This document shows, piece by piece, positions 36,787-44,534 of a stretch of DNA of 64,000 nt. The stretch comes from 21-14-0-10-47-8 sp966211795 (GTDB lineage Bacteria; Bdellovibrionota; Bdellovibrionia; Bdellovibrionales; Bdellovibrionaceae): assembly GCA_966211795.1 (NCBI GenBank), contig CBIHNW010000017.1:1-64000 (forward strand). The letters run 5' to 3'. The notes beneath the pieces are model-generated. The model was given only the letters and a program-made list of their open reading frames with translations, made no database searches and was not told where the DNA came from. Every line of letters starts with the position of its first letter. Within the stretch, counting starts at the first letter, position 1. The translations under genes and the position numbers were made by a program.

Positions 36787-37590
36787 ATGGAAAAAGCGGC
36801 CCCTGTTCAGACCAAAAACCATCTTCCCCTGCCGGATCTCTTGAAAACAGAGCTCGTCCGCCGCTGTCAGAAGAACGCCAAATATTCGCTCAGGGCCTTT
36901 GCAAAAAGCCTAGAGCTCTCACCCGCTTTTGTTTCCAAACTGCTCAAGGGCGAGCGTGCTTTTACGCCGAAGACCATCGATCGGCTTTCGGTGAAACTGC
37001 CTTTGCATCCCATGCAGGTCGAGCATTACAAAGCACAGCTGAAGCGAAAGAAAAATTCTTTAAAGGCCAACGAAGTCGGGTTCCGACAAATCAGTCTGGA
37101 TCAGTTCCAACTGATTTCGGATTGGTATCACTTCGCCATCCTTGAGCTTGTCACCATCAAGGATTTCCAGAACTCGCCGGCTTGGATTGCAAAGCAGCTG
37201 AGCATCAGCACGCACGAAGCCAGCGACGCGCTGGAGAGATTGCTTCGTCTCGGCTATTTGAAAAAAGGTCCCCGCGGTCAGTTGAAGCTGGTCGAAGAAA
37301 ACAGCACCATCATTGGCACCGAGATCGCGCTTCCCGCCAAGCAAAGCCAGCAAAAACAAATTTTGGAGCTGGCGATGCGGGCCCTGATGGAAACGCCGGT
37401 CGAGCAAAGATCGCAATCGGCCTGCACGATGGCCATTCCCAGCGAGCGCATCGACGAGGCCAAAGACATCATCACCGAATTTCGCCGCAAGCTCACGGCC
37501 TTGATGCAAAGACCCGGCAACCGCGATTCGGTCTACCAACTTTCAGTTTCTTTTTTCCCCCTAACCCCTACCAAAAAACAGGAGAAATAA
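36787..37590 (+). CDS. TIGR02147 family regulator, second copy
   Basis: Encodes 267 residues from the ATG at 36787; the frame open from 36712 would run through the palindrome and is rejected. A helix-turn-helix of XRE type is visible at about 28-75 (YSLRAFAKSLELSPAFVSKLL). The C-terminal part parallels the 16 kb protein: SPAWIAKQL, EASDALERLLRLGYL, GQLKL, then a helical effector-like region. It is followed after one base by a small secreted protein, repeating the regulator-surface-protein arrangement at 16 kb. Autoregulation through the upstream palindrome is likely. Confidence 0.85.
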   Translation: MEKAAPVQTKNHLPLPDLLKTELVRRCQKNAKYSLRAFAKSLELSPAFVSKLLKGERAFTPKTIDRLSVKLPLHPMQVEHYKAQLKRKKNSLKANEVGFRQISLDQFQLISDWYHFAILELVTIKDFQNSPAWIAKQLSISTHEASDALERLLRLGYLKKGPRGQLKLVEENSTIIGTEIALPAKQSQQKQILELAMRALMETPVEQRSQSACTMAIPSERIDEAKDIITEFRRKLTALMQRPGNRDSVYQLSVSFFPLTPTKKQEK

Positions 37591-37591
37591 T

Positions 37592-38044
37592 ATGAAAACG
37601 AATTTGATCCAAAAAAGCTCTCAAGCCTTGGTTCTCAGCCTGGGCCTTCTGATCGGCTTCAGCGCCAGCGCTGGACACGAAAGCGACGGATTGCCTCCAG
37701 GTCATCAAGATCCAGCACCAGCCGGCAACACGGTCGTTCACCACTTCCAATGCTCGGCTCCAACCAAGCCAGGTGCAGGCCCTCTGGTTGGTGTTGGCTA
37801 CTCTCTCGAGTGCTCAACAGCCGCCCTTCCACCAGAGTACGACGTACGTGGTTGCGCGCTGATCAGCCGAGTCGTCTCGCCAAGCGCGAAGCCAAAGCGC
37901 ACCGAGATGAAGCAGATTCAACAAACCGCCGCTTTTGCTGAGTTTGAAACCGGCAACATCAAAGTTTCTCTGCGCAAGTCAGACTTTTCCGCGACCATCG
38001 ACTTTGGCGCGAACACAACATCTCTTTGCACAATTTTAGATTAA
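37592..38044 (+). CDS. Small secreted protein coupled to the regulator
   Basis: Encodes 150 residues with AGGAG upstream of the ATG, a site that lies inside the end of the regulator gene. A signal peptide is clear (ALVLSLGLLIGFSASA, cleavage after about residue 27). The mature protein starts with GHESDGLPPGHQ and has four cysteines in a mainly beta chain. I recognise no domain. The one-base gap to the TIGR02147 gene makes it a likely co-expressed target or partner. Confidence 0.7.
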   Translation: MKTNLIQKSSQALVLSLGLLIGFSASAGHESDGLPPGHQDPAPAGNTVVHHFQCSAPTKPGAGPLVGVGYSLECSTAALPPEYDVRGCALISRVVSPSAKPKRTEMKQIQQTAAFAEFETGNIKVSLRKSDFSATIDFGANTTSLCTILD

Positions 38045-38053
38045 TCCATTCTC

Positions 38054-38078
38054 GGGGCCTTCCATCGCGGGAGGCCCC
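38054..38078. terminator. Hairpin between convergent genes
   Basis: Arms GGGGCCT and AGGCCCC enclose an 11-base loop, extended inward by weak pairs. It lies nine bases after the secreted-protein stop and six before the end of the convergent ABM gene. No T-run is seen on either strand, so termination is plausible but unproven. Confidence 0.45.
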
Positions 38079-38084
38079 TAAAAT

Positions 38085-38429
38085 TCAGTGCCGCAGCTCT
38101 TGTTCAAACTGCGATGCTTTCACTTTTCCATCGGCATACAATTCCAGAACGGATTCGCCTGATACGGGATCGGTGACTCCCAAGCCATTTCCCAAATCTT
38201 CGAGCATGTCTCGAAACGAATCGAGATTGGCAATCATCTTTGAGCGGTTGGCGGCGATGCTTTCCATGTCAGCCCACTCGCCGACCAGACAAAAAGTTCG
38301 CTCGCCTGTTTTGATCAAATGACCACTGATAAATCCGGAAAAATCTCTTCCCAACGTTCGATGCGCTTCGAGAAATTTTTCTTCCTGACCGGGCTTCACA
38401 CGAAATCGAACAATATTAAATGCAGACAT
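38085..38429 (-). CDS. ABM-type dimeric alpha/beta-barrel protein
   Basis: Encodes 114 residues with GGAGG six bases upstream. The FNIVRFRVKPGQEEKFLEAHRTL start and RTFCLVGEWADMESI centre match the antibiotic-biosynthesis-monooxygenase-like ferredoxin fold (dimeric barrel). Many members are small oxygenases or stress-related enzymes without cofactors, and others have no known activity. No partner genes are adjacent. Confidence 0.65.
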   Translation of the reverse strand: MSAFNIVRFRVKPGQEEKFLEAHRTLGRDFSGFISGHLIKTGERTFCLVGEWADMESIAANRSKMIANLDSFRDMLEDLGNGLGVTDPVSGESVLELYADGKVKASQFEQELRH

Positions 38430-38495
38430 ACAAGACCTCCATCTGTCGGTCGAGCTGCATCAGCCATACCAAATTTTTAAGCTGTGTCAGCGCAC

Positions 38496-38936
38496 CTAGT
38501 GCAACTGACCTTTTTCCAGAAATGTTTGCAGGCGTTGGCAAATTTTTTCTTCAGACTCTTTCGTCGAATCCAATGAGAGCGAGCTGAATGACTGACTTTG
38601 ATATTCGGCAGGAAATGGTTTTGCTGTCTGCAAGGTCACGCACATCGGGGTGACGCCCGCATGTTCACACAATCCTAAGATGACTTTCCAATCTTTCTCG
38701 CGAAAGGCAAAGGTCACGATCGGAAGCTTCCCCTCGTGCGCCAGCTCGCAAGCCTTTAAGGTCGAGGTCATCACCGTCGCCACCAGCCACTGCTGCTCGG
38801 AAATCTCCTGCTTTGCCACGACCCGGTTGGCATCCATGTAAACCGCATCCGGAATTTTTTGAGCCAATAGATGCGCGACAGCTGAAGCCTCGTTACTAAA
38901 CGGAGTGTGAATAAAAAGCGCACGACAATTGATCAT
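38496..38936 (-). CDS. Unknown small alpha/beta protein
   Basis: Encodes 146 residues from the ATG at 38936; 31 more codons are open upstream but lie in the probable promoter region. The opening strand CRALFIHTPFSNEAS followed by a helix and YMDANRVV recalls a P-loop kinase-like layout, but the GxxxxGK[ST] Walker A motif is absent. No other feature is recognised. It probably stays in the cytoplasm, since no signal is seen. Confidence 0.5.
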   Translation of the reverse strand: MINCRALFIHTPFSNEASAVAHLLAQKIPDAVYMDANRVVAKQEISEQQWLVATVMTSTLKACELAHEGKLPIVTFAFREKDWKVILGLCEHAGVTPMCVTLQTAKPFPAEYQSQSFSSLSLDSTKESEEKICQRLQTFLEKGQLH

Positions 38937-39086
38937 GACAAAATGGTAACAAGCCGACGTCGGCTGTGCACGGGAATATTCAAATTTTGTGGAACGGGAA
39001 ATCGAACAGACAACGAACTCATCTCTCATAAACCGACGGTTTTCGATGGCGACTGATTTATGATCTTCTCAAACCCTGAATCAATA

Positions 39087-39109
39087 CCGCAAAGCTTCAT
39101 GTGCGCAAC
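39087..39109. repeat. Dispersed 23-bp intergenic repeat, copy 1
   Basis: CCGCAAAGCTTC followed by A, TGTGCGCA and AC matches 41622-41644 at 21 of 23 positions. Both copies are intergenic on the same strand. The role is unknown. Confidence 0.5.
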
Positions 39110-39219
39110 GGTCGCGCTTCGACTCTCGCGTTTCAGGGTCAGCGCTGGCATTATAATTGCGTTCAACTGTCTGCAAAGAACAGAATCAGAGTCACAATGC
39201 CTCTGACGTCGGAGTCATC

Positions 39220-39831
39220 ATGAAAAAATTCATTTTCGCAGCCTTACTTTTCGCCGTGCCAAGCTTCGCCCAGGTCGCACTCACCGGAGTCGAGTATCAA
39301 GGCAGCGGCTGTCCCCAAGGCCACGTCAGCGTCACTCTCTCTCCTGACGGCTCGGCCTTCTCGGTCCTGTATGATTCCTTCAATTTGATGGTCGGTGATG
39401 ACACGGCCCAAGCCCAATCCACCTGCTCGATTGTCGTTCACTTGAAAAAGCCAAAAAAACTGGGCCTGCGAGTCGAGGCCGCAGACTTCCGCGGATTCGT
39501 GGCCTTGGATCCCGACGTGACCGCCAGCCAAAAAGTCCAAGTGATGTCCGGCCCCAATCACGGCCACCAACAGCTCTCGGCTGAATTCGGAACCCAAGTC
39601 TGGAAAGGCCCCGTCGCCGACAACTACATCCTGCGCGCTGTCCGCCCCGTGAATAACAAACCACCGGTTCTCGACTGCGTCCCACCGAAAGAAAACACCG
39701 ACCTCTTGATCAATTCCCAAGTGCAACTGACCGGTGGAGCCGCTTCGCGTTTCGGACAATTCACCGTTGATTCCGTCGACGGCCTGCTCGTGCAGAAATT
39801 TTCACTGACCTGGATCGACTGTAAGCAGTAA
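39220..39831 (+). CDS. Secreted DUF4360-like protein
   Basis: Encodes 203 residues from the ATG at 39220 with GGAG five bases upstream. A signal peptide ends near PSFAQ (residue 18). The mature part shows the DUF4360 pattern: GSGCPQGHVSVTLSPDGSAFSVLYDSF, a Cys pair later (STCS), and a C-terminal strand ending FSLTWIDCKQ. DUF4360 proteins are secreted beta-sandwich-like proteins of unknown function seen in fungi and some bacteria. Four cysteines probably form two disulfides. It has no operon partner. Confidence 0.8.
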   Translation: MKKFIFAALLFAVPSFAQVALTGVEYQGSGCPQGHVSVTLSPDGSAFSVLYDSFNLMVGDDTAQAQSTCSIVVHLKKPKKLGLRVEAADFRGFVALDPDVTASQKVQVMSGPNHGHQQLSAEFGTQVWKGPVADNYILRAVRPVNNKPPVLDCVPPKENTDLLINSQVQLTGGAASRFGQFTVDSVDGLLVQKFSLTWIDCKQ

Positions 39832-39887
39832 CCCCTAGTTATTGAAAGAGCCTGAAGTCATCGCCTGGTTTCGAAACAAATCAGCAT

Positions 39888-40670
39888 CTAAACACGCGTT
39901 AGCTTGATTTTGTTTCCTCTGATGTCCATTTGAAAGGTGGGACGAGAAATGGGTTGCAGCTCAAACCCATCGACGGTCAACATTTCCAAAGATCGGAATT
40001 TAAATTTATCGATTCCAGCATCAAAGTGAATTGAATATAGAAATGGATCCGAATAATAAGTCTGAAATTGAAATGCAATCGACTCATCCGCCACATCTCG
40101 GACAGCATTGAACCACTCCGAGTTTTTTAAGATCAGCTCCTTTAAAGAAGGATTCGCTAAAACCGAAATTTCAGTCACCCGTTCGATTGGGTACTTCCAT
40201 ATTTTGAAACTGCCACTTCTTGTTCTTTGCGCATAGTGCGTGACCCAGGTATTGAATAAAGTGTCCGGATTTAAATAATCATCGCAAGACATCGCCGAAA
40301 ACCAAAGTTGACCATCAATAAGACGATCAAACTTTTTCCAAGGCAGATGCGGAAGATCTTCCATGATTTTTCTTGCATCTTGGGTCAGCGGAGAGAAAGG
40401 TTTTTGACAGATTCCAATGCCACCCGGCCTGCGCTCATTCAAAAACTCAAGGTAATGTTGCCCACGCGTATAAATATAAAGACCTTCCCACTGATCTCCA
40501 TCCGATTTTACGACCTCGTGAAAGGCTGAACTAAATTGCGAAAAGATTTCCCGCAAGTCTGCAAATTCATTCTCGTCCATTGAAAAATAGTAATGATCTA
40601 GAACAAGCGTCGGCTGAATCAACAAACAAACCTCCAAACATTCGCTAAGCGTCGATGCAATTCCATTCAC
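39888..40670 (-). CDS. Unknown protein, possibly DUF5829-like
   Basis: Encodes 260 residues from a GTG at 40670; the start is uncertain. The N-terminal part (LVLDHYYFSMDENEFADLRE, then GLYIYTRGQHYLEFLNERR) recalls DUF5829, whose members have a glyoxalase-like layout, but I am not sure. The gene is visibly AT-richer than its neighbours, which may mean acquisition by transfer. No signal peptide or membrane helix is evident. Confidence 0.55.
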   Translation of the reverse strand: MNGIASTLSECLEVCLLIQPTLVLDHYYFSMDENEFADLREIFSQFSSAFHEVVKSDGDQWEGLYIYTRGQHYLEFLNERRPGGIGICQKPFSPLTQDARKIMEDLPHLPWKKFDRLIDGQLWFSAMSCDDYLNPDTLFNTWVTHYAQRTRSGSFKIWKYPIERVTEISVLANPSLKELILKNSEWFNAVRDVADESIAFQFQTYYSDPFLYSIHFDAGIDKFKFRSLEMLTVDGFELQPISRPTFQMDIRGNKIKLTRV

Positions 40671-40853
40671 GCTTCAGTTTCTCGAAAAAACCTCGATCAA
40701 GTTTATAAAGACTTGCTGAGCTTAACTCGAACCCGGTTTCTTTGCGACTTTTCTTCGAATCCACTAACATTTGGCAAGCGTTAGAACAGGGCCGCAGAGT
40801 TCTAGCCAAAATAATAGAAGTGTGAGACTCTCGGCCAACAAAAGGCCATCCGC

Positions 40854-41600
40854 ATGAAAAACAAAACATGGAATGAATTTTGGGGCGTGTTCTTGCAAAT
40901 CACTTTTCATGAAGGTCATCCGGACCTGTGGCCCGCGCGCGAGCGAAAAGCGTCGTGGGTGCAAAAGCACTGCGAACTGAAACCCGGTGCAAGGATTCTG
41001 AACCTTGGCTGCGGCGATGGGATGGTCGATATCTGGCTCTCGCGCAAAGGGTTTGACGTCACCGCGGTCGATCGCAATTCCGATGTTCTCAAAAAAGCCA
41101 AACCAACCGATGACACGGGACGGGTCCAATTTATTTCTTCGGATCTCAAAGAGGTCGTTTTCGAGCCCCACTCATTTGATGCCGTGATTTTAATGGAAAC
41201 CATCGGACTGATGAGCAAAGAAGAGGAACAAAAGCTTTTCAGCAAAATCCACTCTTGGCTGAAGCCGAATGGCAAGTTCATCGTCGATGGCCCCGAGGTC
41301 GTCGAATCCAAAAATTCCTGGACCCGAGAATTTCCCAACGGAACCGCGCGCGGGGTCTCCGGCTTCAACGAGACCACTCGCCTGCAAGACATTCAGTTCT
41401 ATTTCAAACCCACCGGCGAAGACGAATTCGGAATCTACGATCCCTACGATATAGGCAAAGGCGACGTCTCCGGCATCATGAGATACATTTATCCAAAAGC
41501 GGAACTTCAAGCAATCTTGGAAAAGACCGGCTTTCAAACCCAAGAGATCAACCACTATTACGAGAAAAACTATTTCGGATTTCTAGGAACAAAAAACTAG
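40854..41600 (+). CDS. Class I SAM-dependent methyltransferase
   Basis: Encodes 248 residues. The SAM-binding glycine motif ILNLGCGDGMVDIWL is at about 49-63, with acidic residue VDRNSD ending strand 2 (about 73-78) and DAVILMETIGLM as motif post II/III. The rest fits a small-molecule methyltransferase. The substrate is unknown; nothing in the neighbourhood suggests one. The ribosome site is weak. The gene ends 68 bases from the convergent J-domain-like gene. Confidence 0.85.
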   Translation: MKNKTWNEFWGVFLQITFHEGHPDLWPARERKASWVQKHCELKPGARILNLGCGDGMVDIWLSRKGFDVTAVDRNSDVLKKAKPTDDTGRVQFISSDLKEVVFEPHSFDAVILMETIGLMSKEEEQKLFSKIHSWLKPNGKFIVDGPEVVESKNSWTREFPNGTARGVSGFNETTRLQDIQFYFKPTGEDEFGIYDPYDIGKGDVSGIMRYIYPKAELQAILEKTGFQTQEINHYYEKNYFGFLGTKN

Positions 41601-41621
41601 AACCCCGCCTAGCTTCGCACG

Positions 41622-41644
41622 CCGCAAAGCTTCCTGTGCGCACC
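41622..41644. repeat. Dispersed 23-bp intergenic repeat, copy 2
   Basis: CCGCAAAGCTTC followed by C, TGTGCGCA and CC differs at two positions from 39087-39109. It lies between the convergent methyltransferase and J-domain-like genes. Confidence 0.5.
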
Positions 41645-41667
41645 AACGTCTTGGCCGAAGCCGAACG

Positions 41668-42756
41668 CTAGCTGAGAAATTCCAGAAACGAAGTCTGATT
41701 GGCATGCACGAAAGGACGGCGCTTTCGTCGTCGCAGATGACTGTCTGCCAACTTTTGCAAGGCATGCAAAGGCTTACGACCACCCTCGAGCATTTCGTGG
41801 TAAAAATCCAGATGCTGGATCTGCTTGTGCAAAGGTGCCATCTGTCTGGAAAAATCTTTGGTGATGGCCTCGATCAGCGATCGATAGTTTTTTCGCTTCG
41901 AAAACCCCCAGGCGCGCGAGCGTTTGAAGATCTGGGCCGTTGCCTGCAAACTTTCAAAGTATCGCTGAAGCCAATCCGCGCTGTCAGAAATCTCCGCCAA
42001 AGTCATGGCCGAGAAATCCTGCAAATGAATCACCGTCATCACGTACATTTTTTCCAGAGCGGCCTGATCCTTCGCTTGATATGCATTTTGAGCTTGATGC
42101 CAATACTCGGACATCCATTCTGTTTTCACCGATCGGCGCGAGTTCACCGTCATCGAATCCGGATGCAGCTTGCGCACCAATTTGCGATAGGTCAGCTTCA
42201 ACTCTTCCCGCCCATTCTCCCACGGTGGCTTCGTCAGAGACTGCGAAGACTGTTGCGCAAAGGACTTCGCCTTTTCTTTGATTCGGTGCCCTGCCTGGCG
42301 TTGTTCCATCGCGACCTCAGAAGCCTTCGCGACCTCGGCCTGCGCAAACTGATCCCGCTCGGCCCACGTGCGCTGCAAAAGTGCGCGAGTCTGATCGCTG
42401 CCGGATTCGAAGACTTCCTCTTCGTCCTTTAAAATTTGGTAGGCACGCGAAATCGATACCCTGAGCAGCCGAGAGGTCGCCAGAATCCGATTGTGAAAAT
42501 GAGTCAGCACATAACAACGATTTTGCAGGGACGCGAACTGCTGCCGCTTCTCGTGAAAGAAAGTCTGCTCCCAATCTTGAAAAAGTCTTTGGTCATCCTG
42601 GTGAAAAATCCGAATCTTCTTTTCAAGCCGCTCGATTTTTTGCAGAACCGATTTCGCCTGACGAAACGTCTGCCGAAGCAACGCCGGATCCTCGATGCTG
42701 ATCGAATCTTGCAAAGAAATAGCCTGCTGAGATTTAGCACCCGAAACACGATTCAT
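41668..42756 (-). CDS. Protein with central J-domain-like segment
   Basis: Encodes 362 residues. Residues about 185-245 resemble a J domain: LTYRKLVRKLHPD with the HPD triad at 198-200, then WMSEYWHQAQNAYQAKDQAALEKMY in place of helices III-IV. J domains recruit and stimulate DnaK-type chaperones. On both sides are long charged helices, probably coiled coil. Basic residues cluster near the C-terminus (RRRKRRPF). There is no DnaJ zinc centre. A palindrome directly upstream contains the ribosome site. Confidence 0.65.
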   Translation of the reverse strand: MNRVSGAKSQQAISLQDSISIEDPALLRQTFRQAKSVLQKIERLEKKIRIFHQDDQRLFQDWEQTFFHEKRQQFASLQNRCYVLTHFHNRILATSRLLRVSISRAYQILKDEEEVFESGSDQTRALLQRTWAERDQFAQAEVAKASEVAMEQRQAGHRIKEKAKSFAQQSSQSLTKPPWENGREELKLTYRKLVRKLHPDSMTVNSRRSVKTEWMSEYWHQAQNAYQAKDQAALEKMYVMTVIHLQDFSAMTLAEISDSADWLQRYFESLQATAQIFKRSRAWGFSKRKNYRSLIEAITKDFSRQMAPLHKQIQHLDFYHEMLEGGRKPLHALQKLADSHLRRRKRRPFVHANQTSFLEFLS

Positions 42757-42761
42757 CGATG

Positions 42762-42776
42762 GACCCTTTAAGGGTC
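42762..42776 (-). promoter_or_regulatory. Palindrome over the ribosome-binding site
   Basis: GACCCTT-T-AAGGGTC is a perfect 15-base palindrome ending six bases before the ATG of the J-domain-like gene. On the transcribed strand it includes the AAGGG ribosome site, so a hairpin could mask it. A second hairpin, AAAATCTG-CCA-CAGATTTT (42778-42796), lies directly upstream. Confidence 0.5.
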
Positions 42777-42923
42777 AAAAATCTGCCACAGATTTTCAGA
42801 AATTTCGACTAAAGAAATCAAAACGAATTTCGACACAGTTCTGCCTATGAAACACTCATTATTCCAAACGCACCCGACAGTTTTGACCACGGATGCATCA
42901 ATCGTCAGCAGTTTTGGCGATCG

Positions 42924-44225
42924 TCAGTACGCGCCGCCAGAACAACCCTGCAACAAGCCCAAAAGCTCTTTCTCGGAAGCGGAGAAGATTTCCTCTTCGC
43001 TCAGGTCACCGCCTTCAACCTTCTTTGCCGCTTGGACCACGCAATTTTTGAAATCCGCGGCGCTTTCCTTGGTTTCCAGAAGACCGCAAAGTTTAGCAAA
43101 GCTTGGAACATTCGCAAAAACTGAAAGCTCTTGCTCGCACGGATTGCTGAAGGTGCGCGGCTTGGCACCCTTGGCTTCTGAAGCAATGGTTTTCCCCTTG
43201 TCATCTAACACCAGAATCGAAGAGTTTGCCGGCAAAGCAATCGCGATGTCAGTGACGCAACTTCCGCGCATTGAGAATGAGCCACCGTCGCGCATTTGCA
43301 CGCATTGGTTTTGCGCAATCGCATCGGAAAGCACCAAATGACCCTTATCGACACGGGCCTGGATTCCATCCGCCAGCAGACTTGCACGCGATCTCATGTC
43401 CGGATCCGCTTTGGCAACGAACCCGATCGTAATTTGGTCCGTATTCGTGCGAGAGATTTGCACCGACCTCAGCAGCCGACTTTTCACATCAATCGCCGCA
43501 ATCCCCTTCGCAGGGTATTTCAAGGCCCGAGAAACCTTCGTCAATTCGGCGTCGGGATACATTTTGTCGTCTGGAAAACCAGATGTTGTGGGCTTAACAC
43601 CATTTTGCAAAACCTGATTCACATTGTTCAAAGCGCCTTGAAGCTCAGCCATCGCTCCAGTCACGGCTGCTCCCAAATCATCATGAACCTGAGAACCGGC
43701 CTCGGCCGCTTGCTCTGTCGCCTTCACTTTGTCCGCAGCAGCGGATCCTTCTTTCTGAGTTTGCGCAACCGCCGGCGTTGGCCCTGCCACTTTCACTTTC
43801 GCATCAGCTGCCGTCGGCACTTCTTTCTGAGCTTGCGCAGCAGGCGTCTCCGGCGCAGAAGTTTTCGCTTGAGAAGCTGCCGGCGTTGCATTCGAAGCCG
43901 AAGCAGTTGGAGCGGTCGGCTTCGACGCAGCTTTCGCGATTGTCATGGTGGTAGTGCTCGTCGTTGTCGTTGAAGTCACCGGTATGGCAATGGCCACCGC
44001 CATCGTTGATGTCGTCGTTGAGCTGGTAGAGGAGGTTGTGGTGGTCGGAGCCTCCGTTGTCGTCGTCGTGCTGCTCGTGGTGGTCGTCGGCGATGTTTTA
44101 TTAAGGCGAGGATTTTTCTTGGCGTCGGAGCCCACATCAGAAGACTGGTGATCCTGCGTTTTCGCACATCCCGCCAATACGACGATCAAACTACAAAGCA
44201 GAAGCGCGACAGTTGATTTCGGCAT
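42924..44225 (-). CDS. Lipoprotein with Thr/Ser-rich stalk
   Basis: Encodes 433 residues from the ATG at 44225 with AGGAG seven bases upstream. The lipobox is VLAGC (Cys at about residue 20). Residues about 35-90 are Thr/Ser-rich and about 90-185 Ala/Lys/Pro-rich. This stalk leads to a beta-rich domain (about 230-345: GIAAIDVKSRLLRSVQISR, ITIGFVAKAD) that recalls head-GIN-type adhesins. The tail has several Cys and a helical end. It parallels the lipoprotein at 12.4-13.6 kb in architecture. The function is unknown; it is probably surface-exposed. Confidence 0.65.
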   Translation of the reverse strand: MPKSTVALLLCSLIVVLAGCAKTQDHQSSDVGSDAKKNPRLNKTSPTTTTSSTTTTTEAPTTTTSSTSSTTTSTMAVAIAIPVTSTTTTSTTTMTIAKAASKPTAPTASASNATPAASQAKTSAPETPAAQAQKEVPTAADAKVKVAGPTPAVAQTQKEGSAAADKVKATEQAAEAGSQVHDDLGAAVTGAMAELQGALNNVNQVLQNGVKPTTSGFPDDKMYPDAELTKVSRALKYPAKGIAAIDVKSRLLRSVQISRTNTDQITIGFVAKADPDMRSRASLLADGIQARVDKGHLVLSDAIAQNQCVQMRDGGSFSMRGSCVTDIAIALPANSSILVLDDKGKTIASEAKGAKPRTFSNPCEQELSVFANVPSFAKLCGLLETKESAADFKNCVVQAAKKVEGGDLSEEEIFSASEKELLGLLQGCSGGAY

Positions 44226-44534
44226 ACCCAGACTCCTCAGTCGAAACATAGGCGCAATATTGTCATGACCGCAGTAAGACTCTAGACGGTCGACCCGAAC
44301 CTATGAATTTTAAGAACTCAATTCCTATCGTTGAAACCTTATTGCACCGGGTGTGCCGTCTCCACGTGTTGGCCAAATCTTTTGCGCGCGGGTAACAATA
44401 TCCGCACTGTCTCGTTTTGAGACGCTGAGTCCCGCTTAAAACTCTCGAGAACACTCTAACCTCGGCCCCGGCTTTGAATCTCCACAAAGATGGAAGCTTG
44501 CGCCCGCGCAAGACCATCGAACACCGGAGAGAAA
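44226..44534. other. Divergent intergenic region
   Basis: No gene is seen. One short hairpin, GTCTC-GTTTT-GAGAC, lies at 44409-44423. The region should hold promoters for the lipoprotein (minus) and the glycosyltransferase-like gene (plus); I could not place boxes with confidence. Confidence 0.4.
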
